From Chitinophagaceae bacterium (GTDB lineage Bacteria; Bacteroidota; Bacteroidia; Chitinophagales; Chitinophagaceae): a stretch of DNA of 64,000 bases. This document shows, one piece after another, positions 27,155 to 35,275 of the stretch; the first letter of the stretch is position 1, and every line of letters begins with the position of its first letter. The DNA is taken from contig CANFHA010000008.1 of NCBI GenBank assembly GCA_947446645.1, positions 62,001 through 126,000 of the forward strand, in the 5' to 3' direction. The notes beneath the pieces were generated by a model. That model did no database searches. It was not told the DNA's origin and saw nothing but the letters and a program-made list of their open reading frames with translations. A program made the position numbers and the translations under genes.

Positions 27155-28045
27155 ATGTCTAATATTTCAAGGCTCCTTCTGGTGCTGCTAGCCTTTATCA
27201 CGGGCGCTGTGTTCCTGTTTTCGGCATATACCAAGATGTACCCGACCATACAGGCATTTGAATATAACATAGCCAGCCAGGCTGGATGGTCCTATATGGC
27301 CGCTTCTATAGCAGCAAGATTTTTTATTGGGCTTGAAGCAGGGCTGGGTTCACTTATCTTATTTCACTATTTCGGCAAGAATAAGTGGGTGCTAAAAGCT
27401 TCATTTGCACTGGTGGCCGGCTTCACGCTATACCTGGTATGGCTATGGATAAAAATGGGCAACAATGTAAACTGGGGCTGCTTCGGCAATAACATTTGGA
27501 TGAGCCCATCTACTTCTATTATTAAAAACATTGTATTGCTGTTGGCCATTGGTGTGCTTACACGCTGGCATAAAGGCATCACATGGTCCAACGTAATTCC
27601 TGTGGTACACATGATCTGCATGTTCAGCCTCGCATACCTGCTCATACCTGTTTTCACCCATTACAGGCTTAACAGCGCAGCTATTTATGCAGTGCCTAAG
27701 TATGCGCCGGCTGTAGACCTTTCCAGGGGCAAACACATTGTAGCGTTCGTGAGCCCGGAGTGCAGCCACTGCCACAAAGCCAGCTCCATAATGCACGGCA
27801 TGATGACTAAAAACCCGGCAATCCCATTCCTTCTTGTGATAGCCGACACCGCCGCCGACCTTAGTGATTTCTGGAAAGAAACGAATGCCGAAACAGTACC
27901 TCATTCGCGGCTAGGCGAAGAACCATTTGACAAGTACACCGGAGGTGAATACCCACAAATAATATGGGTGAACAATGGAATGGTAGAAGCAAACACCACT
28001 TACCCTGAACTAGATCAGAAAGTTATAGAGCAATGGATGAAGTAG
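27155..28045 (+). CDS. MauE/DoxX-type membrane protein fused to a thioredoxin-like domain
   Basis: The 296-residue protein has four or five membrane helices in its first 170 residues, with FSAYTKMYPTIQAFEY and the MauE-like pattern, including WGCFG. From about residue 180 a thioredoxin-like domain follows, with C-S-H-C in FVSPECSHCHKASS. It probably passes electrons or handles disulfides across the inner membrane. The combination resembles MauE/Trx fusions seen in Bacteroidota; the partner protein is unknown. Confidence 0.82.
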   Translation: MSNISRLLLVLLAFITGAVFLFSAYTKMYPTIQAFEYNIASQAGWSYMAASIAARFFIGLEAGLGSLILFHYFGKNKWVLKASFALVAGFTLYLVWLWIKMGNNVNWGCFGNNIWMSPSTSIIKNIVLLLAIGVLTRWHKGITWSNVIPVVHMICMFSLAYLLIPVFTHYRLNSAAIYAVPKYAPAVDLSRGKHIVAFVSPECSHCHKASSIMHGMMTKNPAIPFLLVIADTAADLSDFWKETNAETVPHSRLGEEPFDKYTGGEYPQIIWVNNGMVEANTTYPELDQKVIEQWMK

Positions 28046-28085
28046 ATGGCATGGTTTTCATAGCTGCATAGTAAAACACACTACT

Positions 28086-28271
28086 ATGCCACTACTTACC
28101 ATTCTGCTCGTAATAATAGTTGTCGGAGTATTGCTCTGGCTTGTGAACTCTTATGTTCCTATGGACAGCAAAATTAAAAGCATTCTTAATGATGTTGTTG
28201 TCATTGTGCTCATCATATGGCTGCTTAATGCCTTTGGGGTGCTTTCGTCATTGCAGCATGTAAAAGTGTAG
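28086..28271 (+). CDS. small two-helix membrane protein, Thivi_2564 type
   Basis: The 61-residue protein has two hydrophobic helices (LLTILLVIIVVGVLLWLVNSY and VVVIVLIIWLLNAFGVL) joined by the polar turn VPMDSKIKSILNDV, which is the layout of the Thivi_2564 family. The role is unknown. It ends before a strong hairpin. Confidence 0.78.
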   Translation: MPLLTILLVIIVVGVLLWLVNSYVPMDSKIKSILNDVVVIVLIIWLLNAFGVLSSLQHVKV

Positions 28272-28296
28272 CTCTTCAGCATTGCATTAAGAACAA

Positions 28297-28325
28297 TAGA
28301 GGCCGCCCGCTATGGGCAGCCTCTA
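28297..28325. terminator. hairpin between convergent genes
   Basis: TAGAGGC and GCCTCTA enclose an inner GCCC/GGGC pairing. No long T-run follows on the plus strand. It lies between the small membrane protein and the lipoprotein gene that ends at 28361. Confidence 0.65.
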
Positions 28326-28360
28326 CGTGTTATAGTGAAAGGTGTGGATAAGGACTGGCT

Positions 28361-29371
28361 TTATTTTTCCTTTATATTGCTGCAGATATTGCCCGCCAGG
28401 CTGGCGACAATATTGTTGTACGCTTTTTCGTTCAGCTTTTCATTGGCAGTCTTTTTTGCTTCATCCTTTATTTTAGGATCTAGGCAGAGGCCTTTTTTGA
28501 ACGCCATGCGGTAACCGCTATAAAACAGGCCTTTAGAGTAGAACATATTGTCTTTCTTTCCTTCAGCCAGTGGCAGTGGGTTAGGACCAAACATATACAT
28601 GCTCACGGCGCTAAGGAAATGGCGGTCTTTACGATGTTTAGAATCACAAAGCATAGTGTTTACTACTACCAATACTGCATCTACATCAAGCTCTTTGCAA
28701 AGATCACTACCCATTGACTCGATCAGTTTATCATCCATTTCACCAACACCGCCGTTTGTCTTTACTGATTTATGTTTTGCATTAGCCACAAACCTGTTGC
28801 TATTCATATTGCACAGGGTAAAGCCGTCTGCGGGTTCCTTCGTTTCTATAGTAGTTCCTGCATCGCCGCTTCCTTTGAAGAAGGATGTTAATTTACCACC
28901 CAGCTTATTAAGAGTGCTGTGCTTTGCCTCAAAGCTCCTGTAATACTGAGCTTTACCTGCGCTGGCAAACTGTGATGGCGTGAGTATTTCCATATCATTG
29001 CCTTTAAAAACCTGCCTCATAGTATCCATGCTGAGCTTGTAGTAGTAGTTGGCGTACTGGCGCACACCTTCCTGCGACGTGTTGGTAGTTCTGTAGGTGC
29101 GACCCGTGGACCTGGTACCTGATACTTTCGTAAGTCCCGGATCTTCAACATAGAAAGAAACAAGCGCGATGCGTTTTGGCGACTTAGGCAATTTTGCAAA
29201 ATCTACCGTGAAGCCCCGGCCATTTTCCCTGATCTTCGATTTGCTTACATCATACCTGGCCTTTGATGAAAGGTCCTTTTCTGCATAGCTTGACAGCTTT
29301 GATACTCCTTTGCAGGCAGCGAGACTTAGTGTAGCCATGGCAAACATCATGGCATAGTTTGTGTTTTTCAT
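28361..29371 (-). CDS. lipoprotein of unknown function, two-component target candidate
   Basis: The 336-residue protein has a lipobox (TLSLAAC, Cys at about residue 20) after MKNTNYAMMFAM, so it should be anchored to a membrane. The rest (KRIALVSFYVEDPGLTKV, LDVDAVLVVVNTMLC) has no domain I recognise. ATG 29371 is chosen because TAATTTTG (29388-29395) lies 16 bases upstream. An 18-bp palindrome lies 21 bases upstream of that box, as at the gene ending at 32097. Confidence 0.72.
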   Translation of the reverse strand: MKNTNYAMMFAMATLSLAACKGVSKLSSYAEKDLSSKARYDVSKSKIRENGRGFTVDFAKLPKSPKRIALVSFYVEDPGLTKVSGTRSTGRTYRTTNTSQEGVRQYANYYYKLSMDTMRQVFKGNDMEILTPSQFASAGKAQYYRSFEAKHSTLNKLGGKLTSFFKGSGDAGTTIETKEPADGFTLCNMNSNRFVANAKHKSVKTNGGVGEMDDKLIESMGSDLCKELDVDAVLVVVNTMLCDSKHRKDRHFLSAVSMYMFGPNPLPLAEGKKDNMFYSKGLFYSGYRMAFKKGLCLDPKIKDEAKKTANEKLNEKAYNNIVASLAGNICSNIKEK

Positions 29372-29387
29372 ACTCTTCAATTTTTAT

Positions 29388-29395
29388 CAAAATTA
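29388..29395 (-). promoter_or_regulatory. -7 promoter box TAATTTTG
   Basis: Minus-strand TAATTTTG, 16 bases before the lipoprotein start at 29371. The shared palindrome is 21 bases upstream. Confidence 0.55.
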
Positions 29396-29416
29396 TAGAG
29401 CGTGTCACCGGCATAC

Positions 29417-29434
29417 ATACCCTCTTCAGGGTAT
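29417..29434. promoter_or_regulatory. shared palindrome, copy 1 (putative response-regulator site)
   Basis: ATACCCT-cttc-AGGGTAT is perfectly palindromic in its 7-bp arms. Its centre is about 40 bases upstream of the expected transcription start of the lipoprotein gene, the usual place of an activator. An identical copy is at 33226-33243. Confidence 0.65.
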
Positions 29435-29467
29435 TTATGTGATCAGGAACCGGAAGGCAGGGAGGAA

Positions 29468-30106
29468 TCAAATGATCTTATGTGTGTACGCATACTTAAG
29501 CAGGCCTATTATGGTCTGCACACCTGTCTTGCGAAATATGTTTTTTCTGTGCGTCTCTACGGTACGCTCGCTGATGCAGAGCTCATCGGCAATCTGTTTA
29601 TTGCCCATTTCCTTTTCTATCAGCCTTATTATTTCTATTTCACGATTGGTGAGGTGGGAGTCAGCGTCGTCAGTACCTTTTACGGCCCTCATCAGCTCTC
29701 TTGTAATATCCGGCGAGAAATAAACATCTCCGGCGGCCACCTTTTTCAATGCCTCAATAAGCTCCGCTTTGCCGGTATTCTTCAGAATATAGCCGGAGAT
29801 ACCTGAATCGAGCATCTCTTTGATGACAGTAATATCGCTGAACATAGACAGGGCAAGGATGTAAAGGGCAGGATACTTTTTCCTTATCAGCCGTGTGAGC
29901 TCTACACCGGTCAGCTCCGGCATCTGCACATCAGTAAGTACTATGTCTACCTGCAGCTTCTCCAGCATTTGCAGTACGTCTGCAGGCATATTGCAGGTAC
30001 CGCTTATTTCAAAATCCGACTCATTGAGCAATAGTGAGCTAATGCCATCTATTACCAGCTGGTGATCGTCAACTATGAATATTTTAATTTTATCCTTTGC
30101 TCTCAT
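29468..30106 (-). CDS. LuxR/NarL-type response regulator
   Basis: The 212-residue protein has a receiver domain (acidic pair DD at 13-14, phosphorylation Asp near 59 in VLTDVQMPELTG, the switch residue in LALSMFSD, the Lys in YILKNTG) and a C-terminal LuxR helix-turn-helix (LTNREIEIIRLIEKEMGNKQIADELCISERTVETHRKNIFRK, interrupted here for reading only). It should bind DNA as a dimer once phosphorylated by the adjacent kinase. Its start overlaps the kinase stop by 17 bases, so both are co-translated. Confidence 0.95.
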   Translation of the reverse strand: MRAKDKIKIFIVDDHQLVIDGISSLLLNESDFEISGTCNMPADVLQMLEKLQVDIVLTDVQMPELTGVELTRLIRKKYPALYILALSMFSDITVIKEMLDSGISGYILKNTGKAELIEALKKVAAGDVYFSPDITRELMRAVKGTDDADSHLTNREIEIIRLIEKEMGNKQIADELCISERTVETHRKNIFRKTGVQTIIGLLKYAYTHKII

Positions 30107-32045
30107 CGCCTTTATACGGAATATACACAGCTACCAGTGTTCCTTTACCCGGCGCCGAATCATAGTCTACTTTTCCATTCAGGAAGGCCACCCTGGCCTT
30201 GATACTTTTTAGTCCTATACCGTCCCTGCTCTTTGCCGGATCGAAGCCCGAGCCATTATCTTCAATAGTCACTGTAATGCTTTCTGCATCTTTATGCAGC
30301 TGTATGTACAAGGTAGTTGCCTGCGCGTGCTTAATAACATTGTTCACAGACTCCTGTATTATGCGATACAGTACTATCTCAACGTTGGCATCTATCGATT
30401 CCTTTAGGCCGAAAGTCTCAAGTGTTACTTTCAGTGCGGCGGCGTCTATCTTATCAATAAAATCTTTCACGGCCATATGCAGGCCCAGTTTCAGCAATAC
30501 GTTTGGCATCATCTGGTGAGAAATAGCCCTTACTTCACGGCAACTCTCATCTACAAGGCTAAGCGTTTTTGCCATTAGCACGCGCTCTGCCTCTTCTGTA
30601 ATTTTTATACGGTCTGCTATGCCCGACAAGTTCATTTTTACTGTAGAAAATAACTGGCCTATTCCGTCATGCAGATCGCGTGCTATTCTCTGGCGTTCCA
30701 TTTCCTCGGCAGCTATTACAGCCCTGGATGCCATTTGCTGCTGTTTCAATATCTCTTCATTCAGTATAGCGGCCTGCCTGAGGCGATAGCGATTGTAAAA
30801 CAAAACGGCGAGCACTACGGCCAGAATAAAGAAGGCTATGATACCCGCAATAATGACATTACGGTAGTTAATAGATAATTGCTTTATGGTATTCTGTTCA
30901 TTGAGCAACTCTATTTGCTGCTGCTTTTTTTCCGACTCATATTTAAACATCAATTCGCTGAACTGGCCTGCCATTGCCTGCGAATTAATAGTATCCGTGA
31001 TGCTGGAGTACAAGTCGAAATACCGCATGGCGGAATCCGGCTGCTTTTTGAGGATGTAGTACCCGGCAAGGCCGTGGTAAAGCGTTCTCAAAATTGACGA
31101 CTTAATATCGGCGTCTTTCAATGCTATAGCCGTTTTCAGGTAAAAATTGGCTGAGTCTGCCTGCCTGCTGTCGATGTATGCAGAAGCAATGTTAGCTGCG
31201 TAAAATGCTTCATCGTTCTTACTCTCCAGTTTCAGGGATACATCAAACGCCAGTTTATAATAGCGGATGCCAATCTGGTCCTCCCCTCTTGACCTGTACA
31301 AATAGGCCAGATCGTTGTATGCCGCAGCCAGCTGGCTTAGTGCGTTTGTCAGCCTGAAAAGATCTATAGCCTTTAACTGGTAAACTATGGCGCTATCCAG
31401 CATGTTTTTGCCGGCATAGATTCCTTGTATAACAGCGTAAGTGACACCTACTTCAAAACTGTCATTATTAGCAATAGCAAGAGACAAAGCCTGCCGTGAA
31501 TAGCGCAACGCCTCATCGAATTTCTTCACTTTCTGGTACAGAGTGGAAACATTGTTGAGGGTGATCAGTATGAACTGATCGTTCTTCAGCTCCTCGGCCA
31601 GTTTCAGCACCTGGAGCTGATAAGTAGCTGCCTGCTCATAATCTCCCTCCTCCTGGTAAATGACGGCTATCTTATTAAGAGAGCTTACGATCAGCGATTT
31701 GTCGCCAATACGCTGCCTTATTTCCAGCGCCTTTTTATTGTTGATAAGTGCGTTGGTGTAGTCGCTCTTATAGTACTGTATTACCGCAAGATCATTGAGC
31801 GCATTTGCGGTATACTTTGGTATGTTTATCCTGTCTGTTATTGCCTGCTGCATTTTCTGATACTGCAGTGCTGTGTCAGGTGCATTGTTTGCATACTCAA
31901 AGCTCAGCTCTGATAAAATAGCAATCCGTAGCGTATCGTCTTTTACACGATTGAGCTCATTTTTCAGACTATCGTTTTTAGCGTGCGAGCTAAAGGCCCG
32001 CACGCTAAAAGATATTACCAGCACTAACTTGAATAGAGATCTCAT
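30090..32045 (-). CDS. TPR-containing histidine kinase of the HisKA_3 type
   Basis: The 651-residue protein has a signal-like N-terminus (MRSLFKLVLVISFSVRAFSSHA), TPR repeats from about residue 50 to 370, a membrane helix near residue 400, a coiled coil, the HisKA_3 H box in RIARDLHDGIGQLFSTVKMN, and an ATPase domain ending in DNGSGFDP and GIGLKSIKARV. This type pairs with LuxR-class regulators such as the next gene. The start is ATG 32045; a TTG at 32060 is rejected because it is part of the -7 box TATATTTG (32058-32065). Confidence 0.92.
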   Translation of the reverse strand: MRSLFKLVLVISFSVRAFSSHAKNDSLKNELNRVKDDTLRIAILSELSFEYANNAPDTALQYQKMQQAITDRINIPKYTANALNDLAVIQYYKSDYTNALINNKKALEIRQRIGDKSLIVSSLNKIAVIYQEEGDYEQAATYQLQVLKLAEELKNDQFILITLNNVSTLYQKVKKFDEALRYSRQALSLAIANNDSFEVGVTYAVIQGIYAGKNMLDSAIVYQLKAIDLFRLTNALSQLAAAYNDLAYLYRSRGEDQIGIRYYKLAFDVSLKLESKNDEAFYAANIASAYIDSRQADSANFYLKTAIALKDADIKSSILRTLYHGLAGYYILKKQPDSAMRYFDLYSSITDTINSQAMAGQFSELMFKYESEKKQQQIELLNEQNTIKQLSINYRNVIIAGIIAFFILAVVLAVLFYNRYRLRQAAILNEEILKQQQMASRAVIAAEEMERQRIARDLHDGIGQLFSTVKMNLSGIADRIKITEEAERVLMAKTLSLVDESCREVRAISHQMMPNVLLKLGLHMAVKDFIDKIDAAALKVTLETFGLKESIDANVEIVLYRIIQESVNNVIKHAQATTLYIQLHKDAESITVTIEDNGSGFDPAKSRDGIGLKSIKARVAFLNGKVDYDSAPGKGTLVAVYIPYKGDESKG

Positions 32046-32057
32046 GTTTAAGTAAGG

Positions 32058-32065
32058 CAAATATA
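32058..32065 (-). promoter_or_regulatory. -7 promoter box TATATTTG
   Basis: Minus-strand TATATTTG, 12 bases before the kinase start at 32045. Confidence 0.6.
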
Positions 32066-32096
32066 GAGGATTAATGATGCCATAAGGCTTAAGATA

Positions 32097-33137
32097 CTAT
32101 GCCTTGATTTCCTTCTTACCCTTAAAATGAAAATATTTTCCAGATCCTATAGACAGGCCCATGCCCAGAGAAATGTAGGTCCCGTTATCCATGAAGTCCT
32201 TGCCCATTACCGGGCCTGGTTTCTGGCCAAATTCGAAGTTATACTCAAATGAAACCCTTTTACAATTATGATGTGTGAACCCGGCTTTCCAGCCGAGGTG
32301 TCTGATAGCGCCGCTTTGGGGTATCAGTTTCCATTCTGTTCCAGTGTTGTCTATAACATTTGAGATGGGGACAACAGGCGCCAGCATTACATCTGCATAC
32401 AGATCCAATGTATTCCGATTGGCTTTTATACCTTCGCCCGAACTTATTTCCACATTAGTAATAGAACGATAATGGAGACCACCATATATACTAACCACAT
32501 GTGTCATGGACAGTGGTTTGTAGGATTCTCCTGAGGGCTGAATGTTGCCTGTTGATGTTCCTACTTCATCTATAGGCACAGTTACATGCCCGTCTTTGCT
32601 CTGATATTTGTAAAAAGGATGGCTCTTCATATCGAACTCAAGCCCCCTGCGGTTTATGTATATACCCCCTTCCACGCCAAAAAGTCGTTTCACTGTAGCG
32701 GGTATGCGTATGTAGCGCGTATGGGTATAGTTGCCATAGTGACTGCTTGATAAAACTATCTTGACATTTCTTTTGGTCTTATTCTTATTTACAAGGTAGA
32801 AGGCACTACCCATGTCTATGACCAGTTGCTTTTTCTGCCCGCCTTTATTCTCTGGGAAACCTGTAACCACATGATGGGTAGCGGCATCTGCCCACGCAAA
32901 CTTTGCCTGCACATAAGGCATGATCCGGCTGCCTACCATAGTCTCCAGTTTCACTGCACTGCCAAGGCAGGGCTCGAGGTAAGTATCTGCCGTGAAGAGG
33001 TCCAGATACAACATTGTTCTTTTATAGTCGTCAGGATCATTTTCTGTTTTGCGGTAGGAAACATTTTGTGCCTGCAATGCCATGCTGGCTGTAAGCATGC
33101 CAGCGAGCAGCATTGTACTTTTTTTGTTCAGATGCAT
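32097..33137 (-). CDS. secreted outer-membrane protein, two-component target candidate
   Basis: The 346-residue protein has a signal peptide (KKSTMLLAGMLTASMALQA, cleavage before QNVSY) and a beta-strand-rich body that ends in SLGMGLSIGSGKYFHF, like outer-membrane barrels. The family is not recognised. ATG 33137 is chosen as start of the signal peptide; the frame is open up to 33275, but that part would run through a terminator and a palindrome. A TACTTTTA box (33196-33203) lies 22 bases downstream of the shared palindrome. Confidence 0.7.
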   Translation of the reverse strand: MHLNKKSTMLLAGMLTASMALQAQNVSYRKTENDPDDYKRTMLYLDLFTADTYLEPCLGSAVKLETMVGSRIMPYVQAKFAWADAATHHVVTGFPENKGGQKKQLVIDMGSAFYLVNKNKTKRNVKIVLSSSHYGNYTHTRYIRIPATVKRLFGVEGGIYINRRGLEFDMKSHPFYKYQSKDGHVTVPIDEVGTSTGNIQPSGESYKPLSMTHVVSIYGGLHYRSITNVEISSGEGIKANRNTLDLYADVMLAPVVPISNVIDNTGTEWKLIPQSGAIRHLGWKAGFTHHNCKRVSFEYNFEFGQKPGPVMGKDFMDNGTYISLGMGLSIGSGKYFHFKGKKEIKA

Positions 33138-33195
33138 AATTGTACGTTTTAGAGGCTCGTAAATACAGGCGCCGGTGTTAAACATAAATGATGCT

Positions 33196-33203
33196 GTAAA
33201 AGT
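33196..33203 (-). promoter_or_regulatory. -7-like promoter box TACTTTTA
   Basis: Minus-strand TACTTTTA differs from TAnnTTTG in the last base. Its distance to the palindrome (22 bases) equals that at the lipoprotein promoter (21 bases), which supports the reading. Confidence 0.5.
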
Positions 33204-33225
33204 AGATTTGGTGAATTTGATACGC

Positions 33226-33243
33226 ATACCCTCTTCAGGGTAT
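33226..33243. promoter_or_regulatory. shared palindrome, copy 2 (putative response-regulator site)
   Basis: The same 18-base sequence ATACCCTCTTCAGGGTAT as at 29417-29434, including the non-palindromic four-base centre and the flanking GCAT- or ACAT- side. Confidence 0.65.
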
Positions 33244-33255
33244 TTAAAGCAAAAA

Positions 33256-33273
33256 GGAGCCATTAGAGGCTCC
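33256..33273 (-). terminator. terminator of the universal stress protein gene
   Basis: On the minus strand GGAGCC, six bases and GGCTCC are followed by TTTTTGCTTT. It lies about 30 bases after the stop at 33303. Confidence 0.8.
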
Positions 33274-33302
33274 ATTCCGGTATGCGATCTGTCTTTCTGC
33301 TA

Positions 33303-34127
33303 TTATTTGTGGGCTACAAATATTGGCATTTTATGATGCCTGACGATATCGGAGATGAAACCTTTCTTAAACAGATCTGAAAAAGTACGCCGGCCGTAAG
33401 CACCCGCCACCAGCATTGGGTCGCTGTGTGCGAGCATCCATTTTTCTATATCTTCTTCGTTGCGAATATCTACTTTAGTAACCGTGAAACGCCTAAAATG
33501 ACAGGCGAGCAACTCCTGCACTTCGTGGCGAAGGGGCATGTCTGAATCATTTTCTGAAAAGTAAACGAGCAATGCATTGAGATCGCCGGAGCGCGGAAAA
33601 AGGTAGCTGAATTGCTTAATTGCGAAGGCAGACTGCCCACCGCCATCATAGGTAAGTATGATATTCTTTGGTTCCCGGTAAGTTTCAGGAAGAAGTATTA
33701 CGGGACATTCGGCACCATGCAGCACATTTTCAATATAATCTTCCCGGGTATCTGCCCCGGCATTATCGTAAAAAGAATTACTGCTAAGCACTAATAGGTC
33801 GGCAAACCGCGTTTCTTCGTGTAGCAGATCAGCTATGTTCCTGGCAGGCTGCCTTCGCGCAGTGCATTCAATTCCTGCTTCCGCACACATCTCTCTGAAG
33901 CGTGTCATATTCTGTTGCACAATCGCGTCGTTTGCAAGCACAACCTCGCTTACCAGCAGCGGCCCGGAAGGAACAACACTAAATGAGTAAAGTAATTCGG
34001 CATACTCTACAGTAGGAAGAAACAGGCCGACAGCGTGCAGCGGCTGATACAAGTGTATCTGGTTTACGAACGCCACGAGATCGGGCGAGAATTGTTCTCC
34101 ATCAAATGCAAGCAGTACCTTTTTCAT
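33303..34127 (-). CDS. universal stress protein, tandem domains
   Basis: The 274-residue protein has two UspA-like units: the first starts MKKVLLAFDGEQFSPDL and ends PVILLPETYR, the second starts KNIILTYDGGGQSAFAIKQF and ends VAGAYGRRTFSDLFKKGFISD with HKMPIFVAHK. The second has a partial nucleotide-binding pattern (G-x2-G with a later G-F-I-S). It acts in the cytoplasm, often under starvation or low oxygen. The start is ATG 34127; a TTG six bases further upstream is less likely. Confidence 0.88.
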   Translation of the reverse strand: MKKVLLAFDGEQFSPDLVAFVNQIHLYQPLHAVGLFLPTVEYAELLYSFSVVPSGPLLVSEVVLANDAIVQQNMTRFREMCAEAGIECTARRQPARNIADLLHEETRFADLLVLSSNSFYDNAGADTREDYIENVLHGAECPVILLPETYREPKNIILTYDGGGQSAFAIKQFSYLFPRSGDLNALLVYFSENDSDMPLRHEVQELLACHFRRFTVTKVDIRNEEDIEKWMLAHSDPMLVAGAYGRRTFSDLFKKGFISDIVRHHKMPIFVAHK

Positions 34128-34234
34128 GATCAATTATTCTTACTCAAATTTCGTGCCTTTACTCAAATTTAATGCAGGCAAGAACCCATTTTACAACTCC
34201 CTGTTAGTGAATTTGTTCTTACTTTTATTGGGAT

Positions 34235-34555
34235 ATGGAGAAGCTGGCGATCATAGAAAAGATAGAGAGCGGAGCACATCACTTTCTGCACTGTGTGAGG
34301 ATAGAATATGATGGTACGCGGGAGGCCGGGTCTATTGTAAGAAAGTATATGACGGAGGGCAAGATCTCAAGTGAAGAAGAGCATACTCTTAAGCTACAGT
34401 TAGTTGATTCACTGAAACTGGTGGGCGTAGTGGTTCCTTTTGTGCTCATACCCGGTGCGTCCATATTAATGCCGATACTTATCAGAGTGGCTGGCAAACA
34501 TAATATAGAATTGCTGCCTGCAGCATTTACAGCAACGAAAGAAACAGCTAAGTAA
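34235..34555 (+). CDS. small LETM1-like protein
   Basis: The 106-residue protein has a helical N-terminal half (SEEEHTLKLQLVDSLKLVG) and then VVVPFVLIPGASILMPILI and NIELLPAAF, which matches the core pattern of LETM1 (hydrophobic PF..iP, then LLP). Mitochondrial LETM1 is a membrane protein tied to cation exchange and ribosomes, but the role of such short bacterial forms is unknown. It is divergent from the universal stress gene. Confidence 0.6.
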   Translation: MEKLAIIEKIESGAHHFLHCVRIEYDGTREAGSIVRKYMTEGKISSEEEHTLKLQLVDSLKLVGVVVPFVLIPGASILMPILIRVAGKHNIELLPAAFTATKETAK

Positions 34556-34585
34556 CTCCATCCAGATAATTACAAAACAGAAAAA

Positions 34586-35089
34586 ATGCGCAGACTTACA
34601 TTAAATTTTATCCTTTCTACCTTCCTGGTATTGTCAGCGGGCAATGCATCTTTTGCACAAAGTGAAAAGGCCGTTGCTGCTCAACGCGCGGCAGACGATA
34701 AAAAGCTACAGGAGTACTTTGTGAAAAACCATATTACGGCTCAAAAGAGCGCTGTTGGCGTTTATTATACTATAGCGAAGGAGGGATCCGGCAATAAAAT
34801 TATAGCCGGACAAACCGTGAGCCTGAACTATACCGGCAGGTTGCTTGACGGCACTGTATTCGACTCAAATATTGATCCGGCATTCCATCACCAGGAACCC
34901 CTGGTTTTTGAAGTAGGGAAGGGAGCTATGATAAGAGGTTATGATAAAGGTGTGCAAATGCTGAAAAAAGGATCGAAAGCTACGTTGTATATACCTTCCA
35001 CACTCGGGTATGGGGAAGGAGGAAGGCCATCTATCCCACCAAATGCCGTTCTTATTTTTGAGGTGGAAGTGCTGGATGTAACAAAATAG
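34586..35089 (+). CDS. exported FKBP-type peptidyl-prolyl isomerase
   Basis: The 167-residue protein has a signal peptide (LNFILSTFLVLSAGNASFA, cleavage before QSEK), a short helical spacer and an FKBP domain: GQTVSLNYTGRLLDGTVFDS, the LVFEVGKGAMIRGYDKGVQM block and YIPSTLGYGEGG with IPPNAVLIFEVEVLDV. It accelerates proline isomerisation during folding in the periplasm. It starts 30 bases after the LETM1-like gene on the same strand. Confidence 0.92.
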   Translation: MRRLTLNFILSTFLVLSAGNASFAQSEKAVAAQRAADDKKLQEYFVKNHITAQKSAVGVYYTIAKEGSGNKIIAGQTVSLNYTGRLLDGTVFDSNIDPAFHHQEPLVFEVGKGAMIRGYDKGVQMLKKGSKATLYIPSTLGYGEGGRPSIPPNAVLIFEVEVLDVTK

Positions 35090-35223
35090 GCTACTGGTAA
35101 CTCTAATTTTACCTCTACAGTCATCCGGTCTCCACATTGGGCTATATGTGTATCTAGATTTAGGATATCGGTATAACAGTGAATCAGACAGAGCCGAAAA
35201 GAACATAGCAAACAGGCTTAAAC

Positions 35224-35256
35224 AAAAGAGCGGCCCCGTCTGGAGGCCGCTCTTTT
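35224..35256. terminator. bidirectional terminator
   Basis: AAAAGAGCGGCC (35224-35235) and GGCCGCTCTTTT (35245-35256) form a perfect 12-bp stem with a nine-base loop. It serves the FKBP gene and the converging surface protein gene. Confidence 0.9.
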
Positions 35257-35275
35257 ATCGTTTTATAAGTATGTA

